DNA from: JAVZLQ01 sp049700035
GTDB lineage: Archaea; Thermoproteota; Bathyarchaeia; Bathyarchaeales; Bathycorpusculaceae
Assembly (NCBI GenBank): GCA_049700035.1
Contig: JBNAWC010000002.1
Span: forward strand, 12,141-76,140
Length of the DNA: 64,000 nt
Reading direction: 5' to 3'
Numbering within the stretch: the stretch's first letter is position 1; each line of letters begins with the position of its first letter. Both the position numbers and the translations under genes were made by a program. Below the pieces are notes generated by a model. That model saw only the letters and a list, made by a program, of their open reading frames with translations. It searched no databases and had not been told where the DNA came from. Shown here one piece after another: positions 24,938 to 32,119 of this stretch.

Positions 24938-25498
24938 CTAGTGCGCTGCTTCAACGTTAGATTCCTTGTAGTACTGCGCGTTTGCCGTAAACACCGTTAT
25001 GCCTATTGTAACGCCGATGTCGCTAACTGACACGTGGTCCGGGTTGGTTATGTAAATTATCATGCTCCAGCCAGACCGTAAAATTAAATCGTCACTAGCT
25101 TGCTGCAAGCTGTAGTCTCCAGAAGGCAAGTCCACCACCTTGCCGATGAGTGTGCCACTTTCATCCGGAGCAATGTAGGGCAAATCCTCGTTAACAGTTT
25201 CCAGAGTTTTGTTATAGTAAACGTTGCTCCATTGGCACTCTTGACCTCTAACAGATATCTTGTCAATCACAAGGTCGCGTCCACCAGTGTTAATTATTAG
25301 GAATGCTGCTTCAGAAAACGTTGTTCCATTGTGCCATATATGCAATTTGAATATTTGGAGACTTTCCTCCTGAACTCTTGTTGTTGTTACGTTTATTGCG
25401 TAAAACGTCACGACAGTCGCTAACAGCACTGAAACAACCAGTATTATCAATGTTGTAACTACTACGCTTAATCCTCTTTTATTCTTAAACACACGCAT
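24938..25498 (-). CDS. Archaeal type IV pilin-like protein
   Basis: A 186-residue protein with a class III signal peptide: basic KNKRG, cleavage expected after the Gly, then LSVVVTTLIILVVSVLLATV as the hydrophobic pilin helix. The rest is beta-rich with several sequons (HNGTTF, NKT). This architecture is typical of archaeal pilins and archaellin-like subunits processed by PibD/FlaK-type peptidases. No assembly ATPase or platform protein is nearby, so it is an orphan. It is convergent with mcm and divergent from wecB. The 190-base gap before wecB contains the dyad CTTTGT-N5-ACAAAG (25552-25568). Confidence 0.8.
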   Translation of the reverse strand: MRVFKNKRGLSVVVTTLIILVVSVLLATVVTFYAINVTTTRVQEESLQIFKLHIWHNGTTFSEAAFLIINTGGRDLVIDKISVRGQECQWSNVYYNKTLETVNEDLPYIAPDESGTLIGKVVDLPSGDYSLQQASDDLILRSGWSMIIYITNPDHVSVSDIGVTIGITVFTANAQYYKESNVEAAH

Positions 25499-25688
25499 AT
25501 GTTATCCCAACTGAAATTTCTGAAAAATTAATGGAAAGGGAAAGTAAGTTTCTTTGTACGTAACAAAGGCTAACGCAATCTAAAGATTATTATCTTAATA
25601 TTTGATTAAAACTTAAAACTTCACAGAAATATCTAAAATTAACCTTACAAGAAACGCTTCGGAGAATCATGTTAACGGATGGAAATGT

Positions 25689-26783
25689 ATGGCAATAATG
25701 GTCGTCGTGGGCACACGTCCAGAAATAATAAAAATGGCTCCAGTCGTCAGGGAAATGCAAAAACGCGACATGCCCATAACATTTGTCCATTGCGGTCAAC
25801 ACTACGACTATAACATGTCACAGCAGTTCATCGACGAACTCGAACTTCCAACACCAGACTATGGGTATAAAGTGAAGGCGCGCTCGCAAGGAATACAAAC
25901 CGCAAGAATAATGGCTCACATGGAAAAACTAATGAAAAAAATTTCACCATCACTCGTCCTCGTAGAAGGTGACACAAACGGAGTTCTTGCAACAGCGCTA
26001 GCCTCGGTTAAACTCGGCATACCCGTGGGACATGTGGAGGCTGGTTTAAGAAGTTTTGATTTACGAATGCCAGAAGAACATAACAGGCGTTTAACAGACC
26101 ACATTTCAACATACCTTTTCGCGCCAACAAAAATTGCAGAATCCAACCTAAAAAGCGAGAACGTATGGGGCAAAATCTATGTTACAGGAAACACTGTTAT
26201 AGACGCTGCAGTTCAACACCTACCAATAGCTGAAAGAAAATCGAAGATTCTAAGTGAAATACGCTTCAAAGAATTCGCATTGGTAACAGCCCACAGAGCA
26301 GAAAATGTAGATAACATTGAAGTCTTAAAAAATTTTGTAGAAGCCCTTTCCGAAGCGCCAATACCAATTGTTTATCCCATGCACCCCAGAACGCGAAAAA
26401 GGCTGTTGAAAAACGGAATTTACTCAAAAGTCAAAAAATCAAAAAACGTTCAAGTGTTGCCGCCACTTGGATATTTTGACTTTCTTGTTTTGATGAAAAA
26501 TTGCAAACTAATAATAACAGATTCTGGAGGAATCCAAGAAGAAGCCACAGCGCCTTGCATAAGAAAGCATGTTCTTGTCATCCGCCTTTCAACTGAAAGA
26601 CCAGAAGCCGTAAAAGCGGGTTTTGCAGAGGTTATCGGCGTAAAAAAGGAAGAAATAATCAACGGAATAACGAGAACACTGGAACACCCAAAACCGCTGC
26701 CGCAGAGCTCGCCATACGGAGACGGCAAAGCAGCTGAAAAAATCGTCGAAATAATTAGGGAAGAAGCAATGTTTAAAGCCTAA
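25689..26783 (+). CDS. wecB: UDP-N-acetylglucosamine 2-epimerase (non-hydrolysing)
   Basis: Converts UDP-GlcNAc to UDP-ManNAc for surface glycans. Family motifs: VVVGTRPEIIKMAPV at the N-terminus, FVHCGQHYDYNMS, LVEGDTNG, HVEAGLRSFDLRMPEEHNRRLTD, and TDSGGIQEEA for UDP binding. Length 364 is normal. Its 3' end overlaps the convergent PAC2 gene by three bases. The usual partner, UDP-ManNAc dehydrogenase, is not in this window; the glycosyltransferase island lies 4 kb downstream. Confidence 0.95.
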   Translation: MAIMVVVGTRPEIIKMAPVVREMQKRDMPITFVHCGQHYDYNMSQQFIDELELPTPDYGYKVKARSQGIQTARIMAHMEKLMKKISPSLVLVEGDTNGVLATALASVKLGIPVGHVEAGLRSFDLRMPEEHNRRLTDHISTYLFAPTKIAESNLKSENVWGKIYVTGNTVIDAAVQHLPIAERKSKILSEIRFKEFALVTAHRAENVDNIEVLKNFVEALSEAPIPIVYPMHPRTRKRLLKNGIYSKVKKSKNVQVLPPLGYFDFLVLMKNCKLIITDSGGIQEEATAPCIRKHVLVIRLSTERPEAVKAGFAEVIGVKKEEIINGITRTLEHPKPLPQSSPYGDGKAAEKIVEIIREEAMFKA

Positions 26784-27553
26784 GAAATGTAAGTTATCTT
26801 TTTATCTTCTTCCTTACGAGTTTCTTCGGCCTGCAAAATTCTCTTTTCCTCAATCTTCTGCAGACGAGTAATCATCTTGTCAGCCTTTGCAATTTCCTCA
26901 TTCAAGCCGCCCAAATCCAAATCAACCTTAATCAAGGAAAGCAAAACCTCTAAAACGCTTTTCGCAGCCCTTGGGTCTGGCAAATAACCCCGCGTTTCGC
27001 CTAAAAGACAAAGAGCAGCAATTTTCTTAAAACGCGCCATGCCCAGTATCAAACCAGCAGTTCCAACAATAGGGTTTCCAGCTGGACTCATTACGGCACC
27101 AGCTTGCAAAGCCTTGTTTAACAACTCCGCATCCGTTGCAGACGCGACAACTTTTGGCTTATCTTTCACTTCCATGCGGTAGCCACCAACAGTAATTATT
27201 ATTTTCACGTTGCGTTCTTTCGCAAAATTCAAGATAGCGTCAGAAATTTCATATTGCCCCTCAATCGTCTGCGCTTGGCTATCTCCGGTAAACAAAATTA
27301 GGTCACTGCCGCCTTTGCTGTTTTTCCAGAAATAAAATGTTCCACGTAAAAGTCTCACACTTCCCTTCTTATTGACAAGCACAAAATATGGAAAATGCGG
27401 AGAATAAAGATACGCAAACTTCTCAGCCTTTAACTGCCTTATCAAGTAACGCGTGGCTATCTTGCCAACCAACCCAAGACCAGGCAAACCCTCTATTAAA
27501 ATAGGATCGTTCAACTCAGTTTTAACAAGTTCCTTAACAAAAGTTTCCTTCAC
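26780..27553 (-). CDS. PAC2-family proteasome assembly chaperone-like protein
   Basis: PAC2-superfamily protein, 257 residues. The N-terminal DPILIEGLPGLGLVGKIATRYLI is the family's phosphorylase-like nucleotide fold; IIITVGGY and GNPIVGTAGLILGMA follow, then a coiled C-terminal helix (MITRLQKIEEKRILQAEE). The last residues, TYIS, echo the YIT end of the second PAC2 protein (53255). Archaeal PbaA/PbaB members of this family bind proteasome subunits through C-terminal tails. Translation starts at GTG overlapping the nop10 stop (GTGA), last in the priS-to-PAC2 operon. Confidence 0.88.
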   Translation of the reverse strand: MKETFVKELVKTELNDPILIEGLPGLGLVGKIATRYLIRQLKAEKFAYLYSPHFPYFVLVNKKGSVRLLRGTFYFWKNSKGGSDLILFTGDSQAQTIEGQYEISDAILNFAKERNVKIIITVGGYRMEVKDKPKVVASATDAELLNKALQAGAVMSPAGNPIVGTAGLILGMARFKKIAALCLLGETRGYLPDPRAAKSVLEVLLSLIKVDLDLGGLNEEIAKADKMITRLQKIEEKRILQAEETRKEEDKKITYIS

Positions 27554-27717
27554 TTACCGCGCCCCTCTTTCAAAATCATTCTATACTTGAGGTATTTATC
27601 ATCTGGAGAAAATTTTGGTGGATGTGGCACACGAACTTTTCCACCGCAATATGGACACGTCTTCTTTTTTAAAGTGTAAGCGCCGCATTTCTCACATTTC
27701 CTCAAAAGCCAAACCAT
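27550..27717 (-). CDS. nop10: H/ACA RNP protein Nop10
   Basis: A 55-residue protein missed by longer ORF cut-offs. It begins MVWLLRKCEKCGAYTLKKKT and carries two CxxC pairs (C8, C11, C21, C24) forming the Nop10 zinc ribbon, then PHPPKFSPDDKY, the conserved linker that binds Cbf5, and a short C-terminal helix. Nop10 is an essential part of the RNA-guided pseudouridylation complex. The ATG overlaps the aIF2alpha stop (TGATG) and the TGA overlaps the PAC2 GTG, so it is embedded in a tightly coupled S27e-aIF2alpha-Nop10-PAC2 series, an order widely conserved in archaea. Confidence 0.95.
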   Translation of the reverse strand: MVWLLRKCEKCGAYTLKKKTCPYCGGKVRVPHPPKFSPDDKYLKYRMILKEGRGK

Positions 27718-28505
27718 CACTTTTCCCTCACGAAAATCCCTTGCCCACCAGCCTTAACAACATTCGAAACAACATTTTCGACGACTCTCTGAAGTGTGCC
27801 CTCCGCGTGCTTATAATCTTCCGCCATAACTTCGATGCAGTACCTTGGCGCAGCAACAACGTAAAAACGCAACTTCGCGTCACGCGTTTTCTCAGCCTTT
27901 TTTGCCTCCAAAAAAGCCTCCTTAATAATTTTAACACCATTCGGCTTCATACAACGCAGTTCAACTATCCCCTTCACCTTAACCATCGGCACTGGTATTC
28001 TTTCCCTCGCGATTTCAACAACAGCATCGGCGATTTTCTCGGGAACCCCCATTTTAAGCAAAAAGCCAGCGCCTTCCCTCGCAGCCTTCTCAAAACTTTC
28101 ATATAAGCCATACTCCTTCTCCATAAGCGCTCCAGCTTTCTCATAAACCTCCTCAACCGACAAACCAACCTTCTCCGCCACATTCCGAAGCAAATGCTCA
28201 GCTTTCCGCTCACGCTTCCAAGACAAAATCTTCTCAATCTTCTCTCTTTTCGTAACCCTCCTCAAAGAAAGGTCGATGTGCCCCTTTTCAGCATCAACCC
28301 GCAAAACCTTTAAAACAACCTTCTGGCCTTCACGAACAAAGTCGCGAATGTTCCGTATCCAAGCAGAAGAAATTTCAGAAATATGTAGCAGCCCCTTCTT
28401 ATCATACTCATCAAGCCTCACATAAGCGCCATAATCAGTAACAGACTCAACAGTGGCTATAACCAAATCTCCAACTTCAGGCCATTCTGGCTTCTTAAAA
28501 GACAT
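27717..28505 (-). CDS. eif2a: Translation initiation factor aIF2 subunit alpha
   Basis: Alpha subunit of the heterotrimeric factor that carries initiator Met-tRNA. The N-terminal S1/OB domain is plain (GDLVIATVESVTDYGAYVRL then KGLLHISEIS), followed by the helical domain and a C-terminal alpha/beta domain (KLRFYVVAAPRYCIEVMAEDYKHAE). At 262 residues it has normal length. It lies 21 bases after rps27e and overlaps nop10 by one base. Confidence 0.96.
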   Translation of the reverse strand: MSFKKPEWPEVGDLVIATVESVTDYGAYVRLDEYDKKGLLHISEISSAWIRNIRDFVREGQKVVLKVLRVDAEKGHIDLSLRRVTKREKIEKILSWKRERKAEHLLRNVAEKVGLSVEEVYEKAGALMEKEYGLYESFEKAAREGAGFLLKMGVPEKIADAVVEIARERIPVPMVKVKGIVELRCMKPNGVKIIKEAFLEAKKAEKTRDAKLRFYVVAAPRYCIEVMAEDYKHAEGTLQRVVENVVSNVVKAGGQGIFVREK

Positions 28506-28526
28506 AAGGGCTACTCACACTCCACT

Positions 28527-28724
28527 TTACTCGAACACTAACACTATCTCGCCCTTTATTACCGCTTTTCCACCAGAAGGTTCTGCAAGCTCTGCACCGC
28601 AAACGTTGCAGTTAACCCTATTCGTAGCATGGCTAAAGACTATTTGTTCATTGCCACATTTGAGGCATTTCACCCTAATGAAGCTGCTCCGCGGTTTTGG
28701 AATAAGCTTCTCCCACTCGCTCAT
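28527..28724 (-). CDS. rps27e: Ribosomal protein S27e
   Basis: Small-subunit zinc-ribbon protein, 65 residues with the ATG at 28724, which follows a GGGGG motif inside the rpl44e end; the in-frame TTG at 28742 has no such support. Zinc ligands are in VKCLKCGNEQIVFS and NCNVCGAELAEPSGG, with the GGKAVIKGEI ending typical of the family. Its position between L44e and aIF2alpha is conserved. Confidence 0.95.
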   Translation of the reverse strand: MSEWEKLIPKPRSSFIRVKCLKCGNEQIVFSHATNRVNCNVCGAELAEPSGGKAVIKGEIVLVFE

Positions 28725-28738
28725 AACAAACCCCCATA

Positions 28739-29014
28739 TCAAGTGATTGCCAGCTTTCTGAGACGCATGCCTTCTCTATGCCTCGTGTAACCGCAAACCT
28801 TACACTTCAACTTCAAAGTCTGCTTCTTAGTGGTTTTTGCAAACTCCCTCTGAAGAGGATACTTCTGTCCACCATAGCCCTTCTTTTCCCGCTCATGATG
28901 ACGCTCACCCTTAGCGAGAGCCTTTCGCTTACCAGCCTTATACAACGTTACAGCATGCAACTGATGACTCTTACATTTTGGGCAATAGGTTCTAATCTCC
29001 TTTGGAACATTCAC
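28739..29014 (-). CDS. rpl44e: Ribosomal protein L44e
   Basis: Large-subunit zinc protein, 91 residues. CPKCKSHQLHAVTLYKAGKR and the distal CKVCGYTRHREGMR provide the four Cys ligands; the GYGGQKYPLQREFAKTTKKQTLKLKC region is characteristic. It starts with GTG at 29014. It lies 56 bases after gins51, and its end slightly overlaps the S27e translation-start region. Confidence 0.96.
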   Translation of the reverse strand: MNVPKEIRTYCPKCKSHQLHAVTLYKAGKRKALAKGERHHEREKKGYGGQKYPLQREFAKTTKKQTLKLKCKVCGYTRHREGMRLRKLAIT

Positions 29015-29070
29015 TTAGACCACATCCAGCTTTGCATAAAGAAAACACACTCACACTTATACTTTTTTAG

Positions 29071-29625
29071 CTACAAGCCCCCAAGCTCAACTTTTTCAGC
29101 TAAACCCTGCTTGACAAGAATGTTAGCATTTTCAATAGGCACAGATGCAACATCTTCAGCCTTAAACGGCCCATAAGCTTTCATATCCGCGCCAATTATC
29201 GCTGGAACATCAACCAAAAAACGCAAAACATCCCTCTTATGCACGGTCTCAGCCTCTGCTTTTGGCAAAAGCCCACGAAGAACACTTTTAATAAAGTTCT
29301 GAACAGCATCCGCGAAGGGGGTGGCTCCACCATAAATTTTCGCTTCTTCAGCCGTCAACATATCCTGAGAAATTTTTCCACCCTCTGCCAAAACTTTAAT
29401 CACTTTCCTGTAGCGCGCCAAGACAATTTCATTAACCATTCGCTTTACGTTGACTAGTTCACGTTTTAGCAGACTAGCCTTAACAGTTTTCTTATCAAGC
29501 ATTCGACTTTCTTCCCTAAGCCTCCGCATATAATCCGCAACCATAACGTAAAAGTCTGGAGGAAGCCTTTGAAGCTCTGAATTTTTGACCTCACGCTCCC
29601 AAGCTTCATACAAACTCTTATACAA
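29071..29625 (-). CDS. gins51: GINS complex subunit Gins51 (A domain first)
   Basis: Second GINS subunit. The N-terminal helical A domain (residues 1-about 110, with LQRLPPDFYVMVADYMRRLREE) is followed by a Gly/Ala-rich linker and a C-terminal B domain (VPAIIGADMKAYGPFKAEDVASVPIENANILVKQGLAEKVEL). The A-B order identifies Gins51, complementing the B-A Gins23 at 22299. TTG start directly after the priS stop; GGAGG within the priS end can serve it. The priS-gins51 adjacency recurs in archaea and reflects helicase-primase coupling. Confidence 0.92.
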   Translation of the reverse strand: MYKSLYEAWEREVKNSELQRLPPDFYVMVADYMRRLREESRMLDKKTVKASLLKRELVNVKRMVNEIVLARYRKVIKVLAEGGKISQDMLTAEEAKIYGGATPFADAVQNFIKSVLRGLLPKAEAETVHKRDVLRFLVDVPAIIGADMKAYGPFKAEDVASVPIENANILVKQGLAEKVELGGL

Positions 29626-30849
29626 CTACGCTACAACCTCCGCCCTATTCTTACAAATAAGCAAAACAGCAGCTGCTGTCGGCAACTCAACCCTCTGATT
29701 TTTGTATGGACCAAACGTTTCCTCGCCAATCCTAAACTTTGGCGCGTCATAAACTTTTACGTCAACAAAGCCCCCTTTAAAGGCTACCGCCATCTTAAAT
29801 GGGTCAAAATCGTCAATAGCTGAAACTGGAAACTCCACCTTCTTAAAGCCAGTCTTACTATTCAAAGTGTCAGCCAACCTGATAAGCCGATGCGTGTCCG
29901 TCGTTACAACGGTGTCTATGCTAGCAGATTTTAACTTCGCAACATGCCGAATTATCTTCGCCCGTGTTTGAGGGCCTATGCCCTTCACATAACCAAAAGT
30001 ACCTTTTCTTTGGAGATTTTTTAGAATAACGTCTCTATTGCGCATGATTACGCTAATGAAGCGATTTTCAATGCCCATGTCCAGAAAGTCTTTCTCTTTA
30101 GCATTTGCAATAAAGTTTTCTATGCCAACTGCCAAGCGTTTAGGCCAACCAAAGTCATGCATAACCCTCTTTTGAGAAAATTCCTCTGTTAATAATATGT
30201 TGCTTTCAACGTTCAGACCCAATGCACAAACATAATCCACTATTTCCTTCCGCTCCATTGCGTCAAGCGTCTTAACGGCATCACTCTCAACATGTACATG
30301 GTAGCCCCTATGACCAGAAAAAAACGTGTGAATTTCATTTCCTGAAAAACCGAAATCCCGCGTTAACATTTCTAAAAGCTTTATTGTTTCCGCCTTCGCA
30401 GAACCCAAACATTCCTCACATGGCCAAGTGTTCACATCAAACTTTTCGCTGCTACATACGGGACATTTTTCTGGAGCAACTCCCTTCCCAGTGAAACCAC
30501 AGTTGCCGCATTTCCACTCATCATGAACCTTATCGCACGACGTTGGTATATGGTCAGCATCTATGTCAAAAATTAAATCTGCGCCAAGCCAACCTTTCAT
30601 ATCCATATCAGCCCAGGGGTTCTCATAATAGGCACATGAAAAGTACGCGTCTGCATAAATTTCCCTCTTCAAAAATGATTCTAAACTTTCCTTTGTCTTG
30701 AAGCTAATATGCCTTAACATAGTCTTCCCGTCAAAAGTTAAAAAACCAAACTCCCTTTGATCAATAATTGCGGGTGCATGAATTGCCGTGTAATTTTTCC
30801 TATAATACTCTCCAAATTTTCTTTTAATAAACTCGTGGGAAGCATTCAT
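29626..30849 (-). CDS. priS: DNA primase small (catalytic) subunit
   Basis: Catalytic subunit of the archaeo-eukaryotic primase. Metal-binding acidic triad D95-x-D97-x-D99 (FDIDADH), the S-G-H-R-G-Y-H motif near residue 178 for nucleotide contact, and a Cys-rich zinc element in the range 112-145 (CGNCG, CPVC, CEEC). Length 407 is slightly above average; the extra CPVC ribbon insert accounts for this. First gene of the operon running to PAC2; promoter sequence lies within the 134-base divergent gap with the archaeosortase. Confidence 0.96.
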   Translation of the reverse strand: MNASHEFIKRKFGEYYRKNYTAIHAPAIIDQREFGFLTFDGKTMLRHISFKTKESLESFLKREIYADAYFSCAYYENPWADMDMKGWLGADLIFDIDADHIPTSCDKVHDEWKCGNCGFTGKGVAPEKCPVCSSEKFDVNTWPCEECLGSAKAETIKLLEMLTRDFGFSGNEIHTFFSGHRGYHVHVESDAVKTLDAMERKEIVDYVCALGLNVESNILLTEEFSQKRVMHDFGWPKRLAVGIENFIANAKEKDFLDMGIENRFISVIMRNRDVILKNLQRKGTFGYVKGIGPQTRAKIIRHVAKLKSASIDTVVTTDTHRLIRLADTLNSKTGFKKVEFPVSAIDDFDPFKMAVAFKGGFVDVKVYDAPKFRIGEETFGPYKNQRVELPTAAAVLLICKNRAEVVA

Positions 30850-30983
30850 TTTTATAAACGCCGCCTAAATACTTATTATCCTAAACAAAATAAACGTTAA
30901 GCCCCTTTTAATGAAAAAGAATGCACTTTAGTTAATCCCTAAATGTTTTTAAGCCATCAGTTATTAAGTCACGACGGAGAAAG

Positions 30984-32072
30984 ATGTCCATGCGTTGGGC
31001 TTGGAGAGGGTGGATTAATAGCTTCAACGAGAAAAAGGCGAAAATTATTGCTATAATTCCAAATTTTCTGCCGTTCATAAGTTTCTTAATTCCTATGATG
31101 ATTCTATATTGCTTTGAACCTCTTTCATTCGAAAAAACTTGGAAGGGAAGGACTTATTATATGTTCTTCTTGTGGCTGTTTATTTTTGAAACAATACTTG
31201 CCTATGGTGAATTACGCGCAACTAAAAAATTAAACGGGATAAAATCGCCGAGAACCATTGCATTTGCTATTTTTCTTTTAATTCCCACGATTTATGTGAT
31301 TACAGCTAACTTCTACGGATTAAATAGCATGATACGAACTTATGCAAGCCAAAACCTAAAAATGGCTGATTATTTTGCGGGCAATATGCCGATCTGCATC
31401 GAGTACCTAATTTTTGCTTCTCTTTTCATTGTCATCGCATTTTTACAGTACGGAAAAAAAGGTCTAAAGTTCTATTCAATCGCTATTTTTTTGTTAACAG
31501 CCGTTGGGACAATTTATATGATAGATAATTTTTATCCAGAAGGATCTTTCACGCCATTCCAGATAATTGTACCAACGACAGTGACGCTTGCTGCAATTGT
31601 TTTAAATGTTTTGGGATACAACGCACAAATATTACCCCCTTATAAAAATGCTCCAGTACTGCGAGTTAGTGATTCGCAGGGAAACTATTCTGTTTTTGCA
31701 GTCGCTTGGCCGTGTTCTGGTGTTGATAGCCTTCTGCTTTATACTGCGACAATTCTCTTGTTTCTAAAGAGAAGTTCTATTACAACCCTACGTAAGACAA
31801 TTTATTTTCTGATAGGTGCTGTTATAACTTACTTTATAAACATTTTAAGGATAGCCACGATATTTATAATTTCGCTTAACGGTGGTGATTGGAGAATTTT
31901 CCATGACCTATATGGTTCATTGTATTCGATAACATGGATTATCGTTTACCCAATTCTAATAGTTGGAATGGAGTCATTGTTTTCTAAAATTAAAAAGCGA
32001 CGGTTGATGCATAAAGAAAATTCGGGTAATCCTGAGGTTAATTACGGAAATGGGACGCTACCTTTTAAGTAA
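30984..32072 (+). CDS. Archaeosortase/exosortase family transpeptidase
   Basis: Polytopic membrane protein (362 residues, about 8-9 hydrophobic segments) with the exosortase/archaeosortase catalytic triad: C244 in AWPCSGVDSL, R289 in FINILRIATIF and H307 in WRIFHDLYG, each at the expected membrane boundary. This enzyme class cleaves C-terminal sorting signals of surface proteins and joins them to a lipid in archaea. ATG start after GGAGA. It is convergent with a GT-C-like membrane protein and next to glycosyltransferases, the typical setting for exosortase systems. No obvious substrate with a standard sorting signal is visible here; the leftmost surface protein is truncated. Confidence 0.88.
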   Translation: MSMRWAWRGWINSFNEKKAKIIAIIPNFLPFISFLIPMMILYCFEPLSFEKTWKGRTYYMFFLWLFIFETILAYGELRATKKLNGIKSPRTIAFAIFLLIPTIYVITANFYGLNSMIRTYASQNLKMADYFAGNMPICIEYLIFASLFIVIAFLQYGKKGLKFYSIAIFLLTAVGTIYMIDNFYPEGSFTPFQIIVPTTVTLAAIVLNVLGYNAQILPPYKNAPVLRVSDSQGNYSVFAVAWPCSGVDSLLLYTATILLFLKRSSITTLRKTIYFLIGAVITYFINILRIATIFIISLNGGDWRIFHDLYGSLYSITWIIVYPILIVGMESLFSKIKKRRLMHKENSGNPEVNYGNGTLPFK

Positions 32073-32119
32073 TTAGTATTTACAAGGTGAGCCAAATAAT
32101 TTTATTCTTTAATCAGATT

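Noticed and set aside
30285..30305. TGTACA inside priS and similar hexamers in other coding regions
   Set aside because: A 6-mer is expected by chance in coding DNA; these copies are isolated and not phased or near promoters, unlike those at 16376-19133.
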